In this document: one piece after another, positions 6,537 through 12,092 of the stretch | Layout of the letters: every line of letters begins with the position of its first letter | Numbering within the stretch: the first letter of the stretch is position 1 | Assembly: GCA_028274885.1 (NCBI GenBank) | Contig: JAQCMX010000150.1 | Coordinates: forward strand, 1-12,092 | Direction: 5' to 3' | From: Haloarculaceae archaeon | GTDB lineage: Archaea; Halobacteriota; Halobacteria; Halobacteriales; Haloarculaceae | DNA length: 12,092 bases | Notes under the pieces: model-generated | What the model was told of the DNA's origin: nothing | What the model saw: the letters and a program-made list of their open reading frames with translations, nothing else | Databases searched by the model: none | Made by a program: the position numbers and the translations under genes

Positions 6537-7712
6537 ATGAAACCGGATTTCTCGATGCTCGACAGCCATCTACAGGAGCGCGGTGTCGATGGGTACCTCG
6601 TCTACGCAGATTCGGGGGAGTCAGACCAGTACTACCTCTCGGGGTTCGACGCGCCAGATCCGTTCGTCACGCTGTACGATGGGGCGACACACCTACTTTT
6701 TTTACGGGGACTCGAGTACGGACGTGCCAAAGAACAGGCTCGTGCCGAAACGGTTAGTCGGGGGAGCGATTACGACCTGGCTGAAAAGGTCGACGAGTAC
6801 GGCAACACCGGTGCCACCGATCGCGTTCTCGTAGAGTTCCTCCAGGACCACGACGTGACGAGAGTCGGGGCGCCAGGATCCTTTCCACTCCGGGTTGCCG
6901 ACGCGTTGCGCGATCTGGGAGTCGAGGTGATGCCGGACGACGGGGGGATCATCACAGAGATCCGGGCAACGAAGACCGACGAGGAAATCGACCACATCCG
7001 TACGGCCCAGCGGGCAAACGAGCGGGCGATGGCCCGCGCCGAGGAGCTTCTGCAGGGGGCACACACCGAAGAGGGACAGCTCGTATACGACGACGAGGTG
7101 CTCACGAGCGAGCGAATCAAGCGGGAGATCGAGATCACGCTCCTTCGCCACGGCTGTGCACTCGACGAGACGATCGTCGCGTGTGGCCGGGACGCCGCAG
7201 ATCCCCACAACCGCGGGGGCGGACCGCTTGAGGCCGGCGAACCGATTATCATCGACATCTTCCCTCGGGACAAAACGACGAACTACCACGCGGATATGAC
7301 CCGGACGTTTTGCAAAGGCGAACCCTCTGAGACGCTCGGTGAGTGGTACACCCTCGCCGACCGGGCGCGACGGGCGGCTCTCCAGGCCGTCGAGCCTGGC
7401 GCGACAGGGGAGGCTGTCCACGACGCCGTCTGTGACGTCTACGAGGCTGCCGGGTTGCCCACGCTGCGTGCCGACGACACAGCCCAGACAGGTTTCATCC
7501 ACAGTACCGGACACGGGATCGGTCTGGACGTCCACGAACAACCGAACATCTCGACCGACAGTGGGCCACTCGAACCGGGCCACGTCGTCACGATCGAACC
7601 CGGATTGTACGACCCCGATATCGGTGGGGTTCGGATCGAAGACCTCGTCGTCGTCACCGATGACGGGTACGAGAACCTCACCGACTACGACGTTTCACTG
7701 GTCGTCGACTGA
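6537..7712 (+). CDS. M24-family Xaa-Pro peptidase (PepQ/PepP-like)
   Basis: This 391-residue cytoplasmic metallopeptidase of family M24 most likely removes residues from Xaa-Pro peptides. The N-terminal creatinase-like domain spans about residues 1-140 (YLSGFDAPDPFVTLYDG). The C-terminal pita-bread domain carries all five metal ligands: Asp 240 in IIIDIFPRD, Asp 253 in HADMTRTF, His 326 in HSTGHGIGLDVHE, Glu 354 in TIEPGLYDP and Glu 368 in GGVRIEDLVVV. The frame is open from 6474, but the 21 extra residues are Cys/Arg-rich and unlike a haloarchaeal protein; MKPDFSMLDSHLQERGVDGY is the expected start. The upstream promoter is weak (TCTAAG near 6510). The gene stands alone after the palindrome. 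The exact substrate (dipeptidase or aminopeptidase) cannot be settled from sequence. Confidence 0.93.
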   Translation: MKPDFSMLDSHLQERGVDGYLVYADSGESDQYYLSGFDAPDPFVTLYDGATHLLFLRGLEYGRAKEQARAETVSRGSDYDLAEKVDEYGNTGATDRVLVEFLQDHDVTRVGAPGSFPLRVADALRDLGVEVMPDDGGIITEIRATKTDEEIDHIRTAQRANERAMARAEELLQGAHTEEGQLVYDDEVLTSERIKREIEITLLRHGCALDETIVACGRDAADPHNRGGGPLEAGEPIIIDIFPRDKTTNYHADMTRTFCKGEPSETLGEWYTLADRARRAALQAVEPGATGEAVHDAVCDVYEAAGLPTLRADDTAQTGFIHSTGHGIGLDVHEQPNISTDSGPLEPGHVVTIEPGLYDPDIGGVRIEDLVVVTDDGYENLTDYDVSLVVD

Positions 7713-7808
7713 TCTCACCCACGATCCCGACTAACATCATTAACATTTATTATAGTCGAGTATAGAATAAGAATATAATGCGTGTCCTTACAGTACGTGT
7801 CCGTTGTC

Positions 7809-7817
7809 TTTTTTAAA
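7809..7817 (+). promoter_or_regulatory. TATA-like element before the 50-residue ORF
   Basis: TTTTTTAAA stands out in GC-rich surroundings. If used, transcription would begin about 25 bases downstream and leave a leader of roughly 25 bases before the ATG at 7865. The stretch before it (7729-7783) is another A/T-rich block of about 55 bases with no gene in it. Confidence 0.35.
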
Positions 7818-7864
7818 CACCCCCATCGTCCCGTCTGTCAACTGTCAATCGAACCCGATTCAAG

Positions 7865-8017
7865 ATGAGCACACAACGCTACCTCAACCCCACGACGCCC
7901 GAACTCAAGGCCGCGAGTACATTCACAGTCAAAAATGCCCCGCGCACCTTCGATCCGTACAACACCAATCCCACCCCTGAGATGTTCGACGACAGGTGGC
8001 AGGCCACGGCCGAGTAA
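7865..8017 (+). CDS. Hypothetical 50-residue protein
   Basis: This is a short open frame encoding MSTQRYLNPTTPELKAAS and onward to residue 50, ending WQATAE and a TAA stop. I do not recognise a family. Points for a real gene are the good ATG context after a TATA-like TTTTTTAAA, third codon positions that are mostly G or C (about 39 of 50 by eye), no rare-looking codons, and a gap between the peptidase and the next gene that is otherwise empty. There is no signal peptide or membrane segment. The protein is rich in Thr, Pro and Asn and is probably mostly unstructured. It sits 61 bases before a ribbon-helix-helix gene on the same strand and could be its partner, but that is a guess. Confidence 0.5.
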   Translation: MSTQRYLNPTTPELKAASTFTVKNAPRTFDPYNTNPTPEMFDDRWQATAE

Positions 8018-8043
8018 CACTGCCTCTCGGGAGCGCGGACGAC

Positions 8044-8056
8044 ACAATACATATCC
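8044..8056 (+). promoter_or_regulatory. TATA-like element of the ribbon-helix-helix gene
   Basis: ACAATACATATCC is centred about 28 bases before the ATG at 8079, which suits a leaderless transcript. No Shine-Dalgarno sequence precedes the ATG. Confidence 0.45.
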
Positions 8057-8078
8057 CACCGTCACCCGTTTTCCGTGT

Positions 8079-8288
8079 ATGACCGAGTACACTACGGTAT
8101 CTATCCCCAAAGAGCTCGCCGAGCGCGTCAATGGAACCATCGAGGGGACGAGTTTTCAGAGTACGAGCGACCTGGTCAGATTTCTGCTCCGCAGTATCGT
8201 CATCCAGCACCAACAGCAGGGTGAACTTACAGAAGCTGAGTTCGAGGAGATAGCGAGCCAGCTCAGCGATCTCGGATATCTAGAGTAG
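8079..8288 (+). CDS. Ribbon-helix-helix (CopG/MetJ-type) DNA-binding protein
   Basis: This 69-residue protein has the layout of a ribbon-helix-helix regulator. A short beta strand (YTTVSIPKEL, residues 4-13) is followed by a first helix, a turn rich in Ser/Thr (FQSTSD) and a second helix (DLVRFLLRSIVIQ). Such proteins dimerise through the strand pair, which inserts into the DNA major groove. The acidic C-terminal helix (ELTEAEFEEIASQLSDLGYLE) is typical of the small haloarchaeal members and probably mediates oligomer or partner contacts. The frame is open from 7935, but the upstream residues are Arg/Pro-rich and unlike the family, so the start is the ATG at 8079. There is no toxin gene next to it; the following gene is convergent, with only five bases between the two stops. 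Its targets are unknown. Confidence 0.85.
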   Translation: MTEYTTVSIPKELAERVNGTIEGTSFQSTSDLVRFLLRSIVIQHQQQGELTEAEFEEIASQLSDLGYLE

Positions 8289-8293
8289 TCGGT

Positions 8294-8758
8294 TCACCCC
8301 CCGGCGGTCGTGTCCGGTTCCGACGGGTCGACCGAGGAATCAGTCTCGTTCTCGAGTGACTCCTCGGGGGGTGCCACGTCGAGTGTCTGGTACTCCTGAA
8401 CGGTTCCATCGCGTCCGAACGCCTTCAACGACTGTTCATCCCATGGCGGGACAGCGACAAACACCACCTCCCGGAGGTCATCGCGCTTTGACACCCGCAG
8501 GTCACCGCGAGGGTGGGAGACGAACATGCCCGGTGTCTGTCCCGCCGGCGTTTTGAGATCGACCCCAAAGACCGCGTTCAGGGTATCCCCTTCGGTCGGC
8601 ATATAAAAATGGGTGAACACCGGCGTCTCCCCTGGGATCCCCGCCTCATCTATCTTTTTTGCGCTGGTCACTGCGAGTGGCACCGTCGTCGAGTCCGGCT
8701 CCTTCTCGCGTGCGAACCGCAACAGCGTCTCGACGAGACCGCGCGTGATGTACAACAC
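8294..8758 (-). CDS. Degenerate JAMM/MPN-fold domain protein, probably non-catalytic
   Basis: This 154-residue protein starts with GTG at 8758. Its layout resembles JAMM (Rpn11-like) isopeptidases: an N-terminal helix (RGLVETLLRFAREKEPDS), a hydrophobic strand (TVPLAVT), then a zinc-site-like stretch FVSHPRGDLRVSKRDD. The JAMM pattern is HxHPx6SxxD. Here the spacing is exact (His 82, Pro 83, Ser 90, Asp 93), but the first His is Val 80. The catalytic Glu of the HPxEVxGL motif also has no counterpart in EPDSTTVPL. So the fold is recognisable but peptidase activity is doubtful. The last 30 residues are an acidic, disordered-looking tail. It faces the ribbon-helix-helix gene tail to tail. The JAMM assignment comes from motif reading by eye, so confidence is moderate; that the gene is real is much surer. 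Confidence 0.7.
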   Translation of the reverse strand: MLYITRGLVETLLRFAREKEPDSTTVPLAVTSAKKIDEAGIPGETPVFTHFYMPTEGDTLNAVFGVDLKTPAGQTPGMFVSHPRGDLRVSKRDDLREVVFVAVPPWDEQSLKAFGRDGTVQEYQTLDVAPPEESLENETDSSVDPSEPDTTAGG

Positions 8759-8775
8759 ACGGCGTTATAGACGAG

Positions 8776-8788
8776 CCAATTATAAGAA
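8776..8788 (-). promoter_or_regulatory. TATA-like element of the JAMM-like gene
   Basis: On the minus strand TTCTTATAATTGG is centred about 24 bases before the GTG at 8758. This is among the best TATA matches in the window and supports GTG as a leaderless start. A second A/T patch (CTATAAC, 8764-8770) lies too close to the start to serve. Confidence 0.5.
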
Positions 8789-8853
8789 GGCACGGAGAGT
8801 CAGCGACGCGAAACAGATCAGATGGTGGGTCCGTTGTGCCCGGGCGACCCCAC

Positions 8854-9534
8854 TCACCCCGAAAACAGCTGCCGCACGTTCTTCCAGTAGAGCGCAGGCG
8901 TGTTCGATCTGGCGCCGCGGACGGCCGCCTCGAGTGTCTCGGCCGCGTCGTGGTGGATCCCCTCGCCGTGTCCGAGCAGTATCCGTTCGGGGTCCAGTCG
9001 GCTGAGGCTGGTCGGTGGTTTCAGCCGCAAGACAGGGTGGACGCCGAGTGACTCCCCGTCCGTTGTGGCGTACTCGGTGGTGCCGACAGCTTCGGGCACG
9101 ATCAGCACACCGTTTTCGTCGTTGTAGAGCATCGCTTCCCGCCAGAATCGGTTATCAACGACCTCGTGGGCTGTGTATCCGGTATCCGCCAGTTCGTAGC
9201 GAAACTGTTCGACCGGTGCGTCAAACTCGTCGGAGAGCCCGTCCATGAACTGTGGTATCCAGATCGAAACGTCGTGACGGCGGGCAATCGCCTCCGCATC
9301 GCGTTTGTGTCTGTCGAGCAGGACGACTACACCCCTCGTATCCCCGTGTTCGGCAAGGAGTTCGTCGATTCCGTCCGCGTCAACCGGATCGACGAGCCAC
9401 ACATCCCCGTCGATCGTGAGCGCGTGACTCGCACGTTGCATCGCCTCTTCTGGGTGGGCGATCCACCCGAACCCCCCCTCGAAGCGGTCTATCTCCTCCC
9501 AGGCTGTCGGCGTTCCAGAGCCTTTTATCGGCAT
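8854..9534 (-). CDS. Metallo-beta-lactamase-fold-like protein lacking the usual metal motif
   Basis: This 226-residue protein has the outline of a metallo-beta-lactamase fold. It has an early strand region with SHALTIDGDVWLVDPVDADG (36-55), a VVVLLDRHKRDAEAIARRHD segment where HxHxDH normally sits, a mid-region IWIPQFMDGL, and ILLGHGEGIHHDAAETL near the end, like the final His loop. The canonical HxHxDH reads DRHKRD here (74-79), so only one of the usual histidines is kept, and a normal dinuclear zinc site is unlikely. It may be a member of a haloarchaeal branch with altered or no hydrolase activity. I placed the start at the ATG at 9534 (MPIKGSGTPTAWEEID), because the 17 residues added by the upstream ATG at 9585 are basic and Cys-free noise. 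It is divergent from the VOC gene. Confidence 0.72.
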   Translation of the reverse strand: MPIKGSGTPTAWEEIDRFEGGFGWIAHPEEAMQRASHALTIDGDVWLVDPVDADGIDELLAEHGDTRGVVVLLDRHKRDAEAIARRHDVSIWIPQFMDGLSDEFDAPVEQFRYELADTGYTAHEVVDNRFWREAMLYNDENGVLIVPEAVGTTEYATTDGESLGVHPVLRLKPPTSLSRLDPERILLGHGEGIHHDAAETLEAAVRGARSNTPALYWKNVRQLFSG

Positions 9535-9568
9535 ACTAGCGTTACGAACTGTTCTGGCAAAAAGAGTC

Positions 9569-9582
9569 CCGTATCGATACGG
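9569..9582. promoter_or_regulatory. 14-base palindrome in a divergent promoter region
   Basis: CCGTATCGATACGG is a perfect palindrome in the 110-base gap between the divergent MBL-like and VOC genes. It lies just upstream of an A/T patch (9559-9564) that would be the TATA region for the minus-strand gene. This is a typical place for a regulator that controls one or both genes. Confidence 0.4.
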
Positions 9583-9644
9583 CACCTTAGATTTGTCTCG
9601 CTGCAGGAAAAACAGTCATACGATTCCCGTTCGAAGGTTTCAGT

Positions 9645-10346
9645 ATGGTTGAGACACTCGCGTGGCTCGCACTCGAAGTCAAGTACCTGGATCGTTCACA
9701 GTCGTTTTACCAGGCCTTTCTCGATCTTGACGTCCGGGAGAGTGGTGACGGCGAGACTGTATTTGGGGCTGGTGAGACCGACCTCATTTTGCGAACTCCC
9801 GGCGAGATCCCCCGGGGCGGGCTTCACACCCACTATGCCTTTTCGATCCCGGAAGCCGAGTACGACGCCTGGTACGACCGCCTCGATAAACGGTTCGACC
9901 TCGTCGAGCACACCTTCGGGGACGCCCGGTCAGTTTATTTTTACGACCCCGACGGCAACTGTGTCGAACTCGGGGAATCCGAGGTGGATGGGACAGGGGT
10001 CAGCGATATCTTCGAGATCGCCCTGGAAGTCGCATCGATCGACCGCGCCGCCAGTTTCTACGAGTCGCTCGGGTTCGAGCGCGTGAACACCGGTGAGAAA
10101 CGCGAGCGCGTCAGATTGACGTGTGGCCCGCTTGATATCGAGCTCTGGGAGCCCCACCTCGGTCTCGCCGACGCTCGGGGCGGGGTCCACGTCGATTTCG
10201 GTCTCGTTGTCTCGGACCCCCGCGCCGCAGTCCAGCAGGTCCGCGATGGGGCACGTGCGGTGACCGAACTCGGGACCGACCGCCGACTGTGCGATCCGGA
10301 CGGCCACTACATCACTCTCGTCTCCGAGGCGAGTGACCAGACGTAG
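9645..10346 (+). CDS. Two-domain VOC (glyoxalase/extradiol dioxygenase-like) protein
   Basis: This 233-residue protein is made of two vicinal-oxygen-chelate modules in tandem. Module 1 spans about 5-110 (LEVKYLDRSQSFYQAFLDLD to YFYDPDGNCVELGE) and module 2 about 120-228 (LEVASIDRAASFYESLGFER to CDPDGHYITLVSE). VOC enzymes bind a divalent metal through His/Glu residues at fixed places in paired modules. Here the sites are incomplete. Module 1 has His 63 and Glu 108 but Trp at the first-strand His position. Module 2 has His 182 but Thr 224 where Glu is usual. One composite site might still form across the modules. I cannot name the substrate; ring-cleavage, glyoxalase or simple binding roles are all possible. 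The start ATG at 9645 matches the beginning of the first module. Confidence 0.82.
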   Translation: MVETLAWLALEVKYLDRSQSFYQAFLDLDVRESGDGETVFGAGETDLILRTPGEIPRGGLHTHYAFSIPEAEYDAWYDRLDKRFDLVEHTFGDARSVYFYDPDGNCVELGESEVDGTGVSDIFEIALEVASIDRAASFYESLGFERVNTGEKRERVRLTCGPLDIELWEPHLGLADARGGVHVDFGLVVSDPRAAVQQVRDGARAVTELGTDRRLCDPDGHYITLVSEASDQT

Positions 10347-10439
10347 GTGGCTCCTCTGACCGACCGCTCTGATCGATCGAGCATCCGAGCGTGTCATCCA
10401 GATCAAAACACATAGGCTATCGGTCTGTCAAAACCCCCT

Positions 10440-10895
10440 ATGACGATTGTCGTGCCTTTCGATGGGACGGACATATCGGCCTCGGCACTCGACCGGGCGG
10501 TCGAACTCGGAGGTGCGCTCGACGAACAGATCGAAGTCGTGACCGTCGTACCGAAGGGAAACGAACAGTTCGCCCGTGACAGGGGGTGGCTCGACGGGGA
10601 GGGGTACGACCACGAGACCGTTGAGGCGCGCCTTTCGGGGCAGGTCAGACGGCTGGCACCTGGCAGCAGTCTCGAAATCGTGCCTGTCGGCCCGTACGCC
10701 CCGCCGGGAACGATCGCAAACAGGATCCGACGGTACGCCAAGACACGGGATGCAACACTCGTCGTCGTGGGCAGCGAGAACGCCGGCCGTATCTCCACAA
10801 ACCTGAGCAGTGTGGCTGGCACCGTCGTAACCGAACGGGCCTACGACGTGCTCATCGTTCGCAACCGGTGGATCTCGGCCGAGGATCTTCTGTGA
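10440..10895 (+). CDS. Universal stress protein (UspA) family protein
   Basis: This is a 151-residue single UspA domain. The first strand MTIVVPFDGTDISASALDRA carries the conserved Asp (Asp 8) that contacts adenine in ATP-binding members. The C-terminal nucleotide loop reads VVVGSENAGRISTNLSSVAGTVVTE split over residues 108-132. The Gly 111, Gly 116 and GT 127-128 positions are close to, but not exactly, the classic Gx2Gx9G(S/T) pattern. The final strand is YDVLIVR. These proteins are cytoplasmic dimers linked to stress or metabolic signalling. Many copies occur per haloarchaeal genome, so a specific role cannot be assigned. It stands alone, 93 bases after the VOC gene, with a weak A/T patch (AACACATAGG) about 27 bases before the ATG. 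Confidence 0.88.
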   Translation: MTIVVPFDGTDISASALDRAVELGGALDEQIEVVTVVPKGNEQFARDRGWLDGEGYDHETVEARLSGQVRRLAPGSSLEIVPVGPYAPPGTIANRIRRYAKTRDATLVVVGSENAGRISTNLSSVAGTVVTERAYDVLIVRNRWISAEDLL

Positions 10896-11115
10896 TCCAC
10901 GGATCTAACCACACACGGGACCCGGCGATACGAACACCCTAAACTGACAAAGCACACCTCGGTATCCAGAGGGAAGCGGTGGCGTGAGAGCGAAACGGGT
11001 GACCGGCGGGTATCGTTAGGGTGACCCCAGCGGGTGCGGTCCGGCGTTTCGATCCAGAACTGCATTCCCGGCGTCTTTCTCATACGGGCTGGCGTGATCA
11101 ATTCCGGCGGTGTCG
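10896..11115. other. Non-coding gap between convergent genes
   Basis: This stretch of 220 bases lies between the UspA gene and the minus-strand DUF5779-like gene. No open frame here has haloarchaeal composition, and I see no T-tract terminator. GTTTCGATCC at 11046-11055 looks like a tRNA T-loop, but no matching stem or cloverleaf surrounds it. Confidence 0.5.
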
Positions 11116-11418
11116 TCACCCCAGCCGATTTGCGTCAATCCCGACGCCCTGGGGTGAGACGATCAGGAACCCCCGGAAGTGCATCAGTTCCCCTCCGCCT
11201 TCTTTCAGGTCGCGGGCGAAATCTGCCGCAAGTTCGTTCAGGTCACCGTCGACGTTCAACACCAGGACAGCCCCCGAACTGACCAGGTCAATCCACTCGT
11301 CGGGATCTGTGGTCCCGTCGAGGACCCCGAGAACGACGCGGTCACTCCCCCTCTGGTCCCCCCCGTCGTCGAGTTGTTCCTCGACGGACTGCAGGTCGAG
11401 TCCCTCGTAATCGCCCAT
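11116..11418 (-). CDS. Haloarchaeal DUF5779-like protein
   Basis: This 100-residue conserved-looking haloarchaeal protein has a core of alternating strands and helices: DRVVLGVLDGTTDPDEWIDL (27-46), AVLVLNVDGDLNELAADFAR (50-69) and GGELMHFRGFLIVSPQGVGI (75-94). From memory this resembles the DUF5779 family, which has no known function. It has no membrane segment and no obvious catalytic motif. I start it at the ATG at 11418 (MGDYEGLDLQSVEEQ). The frame runs open to 11508, but the extra 30 residues are Cys/Arg-rich and unlike the rest, and an A/T element sits about 27 bases before the chosen ATG. Confidence 0.8.
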   Translation of the reverse strand: MGDYEGLDLQSVEEQLDDGGDQRGSDRVVLGVLDGTTDPDEWIDLVSSGAVLVLNVDGDLNELAADFARDLKEGGGELMHFRGFLIVSPQGVGIDANRLG

Positions 11419-11441
11419 ATCGACCCGTCGCGCCCGCCGTG

Positions 11442-11450
11442 GAAAAAACT
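11442..11450 (-). promoter_or_regulatory. TATA-like element of the DUF5779-like gene
   Basis: On the minus strand AGTTTTTTC is centred about 28 bases before the ATG at 11418, a fitting distance for a leaderless start. It helps to reject the longer open frame that begins at 11508. Confidence 0.4.
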
Positions 11451-11696
11451 GCTGGGACAACCCACTCTCCGCGGCAACGAGAGAACACATCCTTTGTCCA
11501 CACCACACAGTTTGGCTTTGCCCATCAGGAATCTAATATTTTGCCGGGCCAAAATTGGGACCGAGGCAGGGTTCCGAGAGGGATGTAGAATCGAGTCGGT
11601 GCTGTGTCTAACCTCCGGGTAGCGTTTGTGCCGAGAATATCGTCTTCACCACCCCGGTGATAACATAACAACGTGTGAAGCTGCGTCAACGATCAT
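11451..11696. other. Non-coding stretch before the pilin-like gene end
   Basis: No convincing gene lies between the DUF5779-like promoter and the stop of the pilin-like gene. Base composition becomes steadily more A/T-rich to the right. The open frame on the plus strand at 11626-11826 runs over the end of the pilin-like gene and has no family resemblance. Confidence 0.5.
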
Positions 11697-12092
11697 CTAC
11701 GGTGTAAACGTGTGTTCCGAGAGAATCGTGTTCGACGGCGTATGTACGATAATCACTTCAAGCGTGTCAGCTTCGGGAGATTCTCCCTCACGAAAATCTG
11801 CTTCGCCTGTTGTTATTCGAAATTGAATTGTGTCACCTGCGCTCCAAATATCCTCATTAACTATAACTTGATCTGGCGGACTGAGTGTGCTTTGGCCAAT
11901 CAAATCCTCTGCCTCTGTTTCGCTTGTTCCTTTGCCAGCCTGTATGTTTTCGTCGGCAAGCTTTCTGCCATTACCGGGAAGATTGATCAACCTCGCTTCA
12001 GTATCTACGTCGGGACCGGATGCCCGGACAATAATCTCTATTTCCTCTACAGGAACATTGTCTCCGCCCAGATGTGTAATCCGAATAAGTTG
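11697..12092 (-). CDS. Archaeal type IV pilin-like protein, C-terminal part; 5' end outside window
   Basis: The minus-strand frame is open to the right edge and encodes 131 residues to a stop at 11697. It reads LIRITHLGGDNVPVEEIEII at the start of the visible part and ends ADTLEVIIVHTPSNTILSEH before the last residues. A strand with HLGGDNVPVEE, a middle segment with WSAGDTIQFRIT, and a final VIIVHTPS strand are the usual C-terminal features of haloarchaeal pilins and pilin-like surface proteins (type IV pilin N-terminal domain family). The signal and N-terminal hydrophobic helix needed to prove it lie outside the window. The TTG near 11990 is internal, not a start. Composition differs from the neighbours: hand counts of two 60-base lines give about 40% and 47% GC against a GC-rich background. 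That suggests recent gain or a variable surface locus. Confidence 0.75.
   Translation of the reverse strand, partial: QLIRITHLGGDNVPVEEIEIIVRASGPDVDTEARLINLPGNGRKLADENIQAGKGTSETEAEDLIGQSTLSPPDQVIVNEDIWSAGDTIQFRITTGEADFREGESPEADTLEVIIVHTPSNTILSEHTFTP

Noticed and set aside
6702..7583. Open frame of 293 residues on the minus strand
   Set aside because: It is antisense to the M24 peptidase gene, whose five metal ligands are all intact.
8079..8288. Ribbon-helix-helix gene as the antitoxin of a toxin-antitoxin pair
   Set aside because: The adjacent downstream gene is convergent and resembles no known toxin, and the upstream 50-residue ORF does not look like one either.
11040..11110. Possible tRNA suggested by GTTTCGATCC
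   Set aside because: No T-stem, anticodon stem or acceptor stem can be paired around it on either strand.
1..12092. CRISPR array or rRNA genes
   Set aside because: No regularly spaced repeats and no conserved rRNA segments were seen on either strand.

Overview
The window reads as the chromosome of a halophilic archaeon (class Halobacteria). Nearly every predicted protein is strongly acidic and the coding DNA is GC-rich with G/C-biased third codon positions. Most genes look leaderless, with a weak TATA-like element about 25 bases before the start codon. The families also fit: a halocyanin, small ribbon-helix-helix and UspA proteins, a DUF5779-like protein and an archaeal pilin-like protein. 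I cannot name a genus.

Layout. Positions 3-338 hold the C-terminal end of a halocyanin (blue copper protein) that begins outside the window. It is followed on the same strand by a respiratory-type module: a four-cluster 4Fe-4S protein with an internal Tat-like motif (391-1890), a ten-helix NrfD/ActC-type membrane subunit (1894-3249) and an 89-residue two-helix membrane protein (3246-3515). The last two are tightly coupled to the gene before them (a strong ribosome binding site, then an ATGA overlap). Together these look like a quinone-linked 'B-C' electron-transfer module with a copper protein as its likely soluble partner. Any molybdenum or haem catalytic subunit would have to lie upstream, outside the window.

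After a T-rich 21-base tandem repeat come housekeeping genes: a Mrp/ApbC-type Fe-S cluster carrier ATPase (3632-4813), class II fumarase (4920-6329) and an M24 Xaa-Pro-type peptidase (6537-7712). A long nested palindrome starts on the stop codon of the fumarase gene and looks like a miniature mobile element or a structured RNA element.

From 7713 onward are small genes in mixed orientation: a probable 50-residue protein (7865-8017), a ribbon-helix-helix regulator (8079-8288), a degenerate JAMM/MPN-fold protein (8294-8758, minus, GTG start), a degenerate metallo-beta-lactamase-like protein (8854-9534, minus), a two-domain VOC/glyoxalase-like protein (9645-10346), a UspA protein (10440-10895) and a DUF5779-like protein (11116-11418, minus). 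The right end drops to roughly 40-47% GC and carries the C-terminal part of an archaeal type IV pilin-like protein (minus strand), which suggests a more recently acquired or fast-evolving surface gene.

The items most worth a second look are the halocyanin whose axial copper ligand position is Gln rather than Met, its placement next to the Fe-S/NrfD module, the Fe-S protein with about 118 residues ahead of its Tat motif, the JAMM-like protein that has lost key catalytic residues, and the palindrome at the end of fumC.
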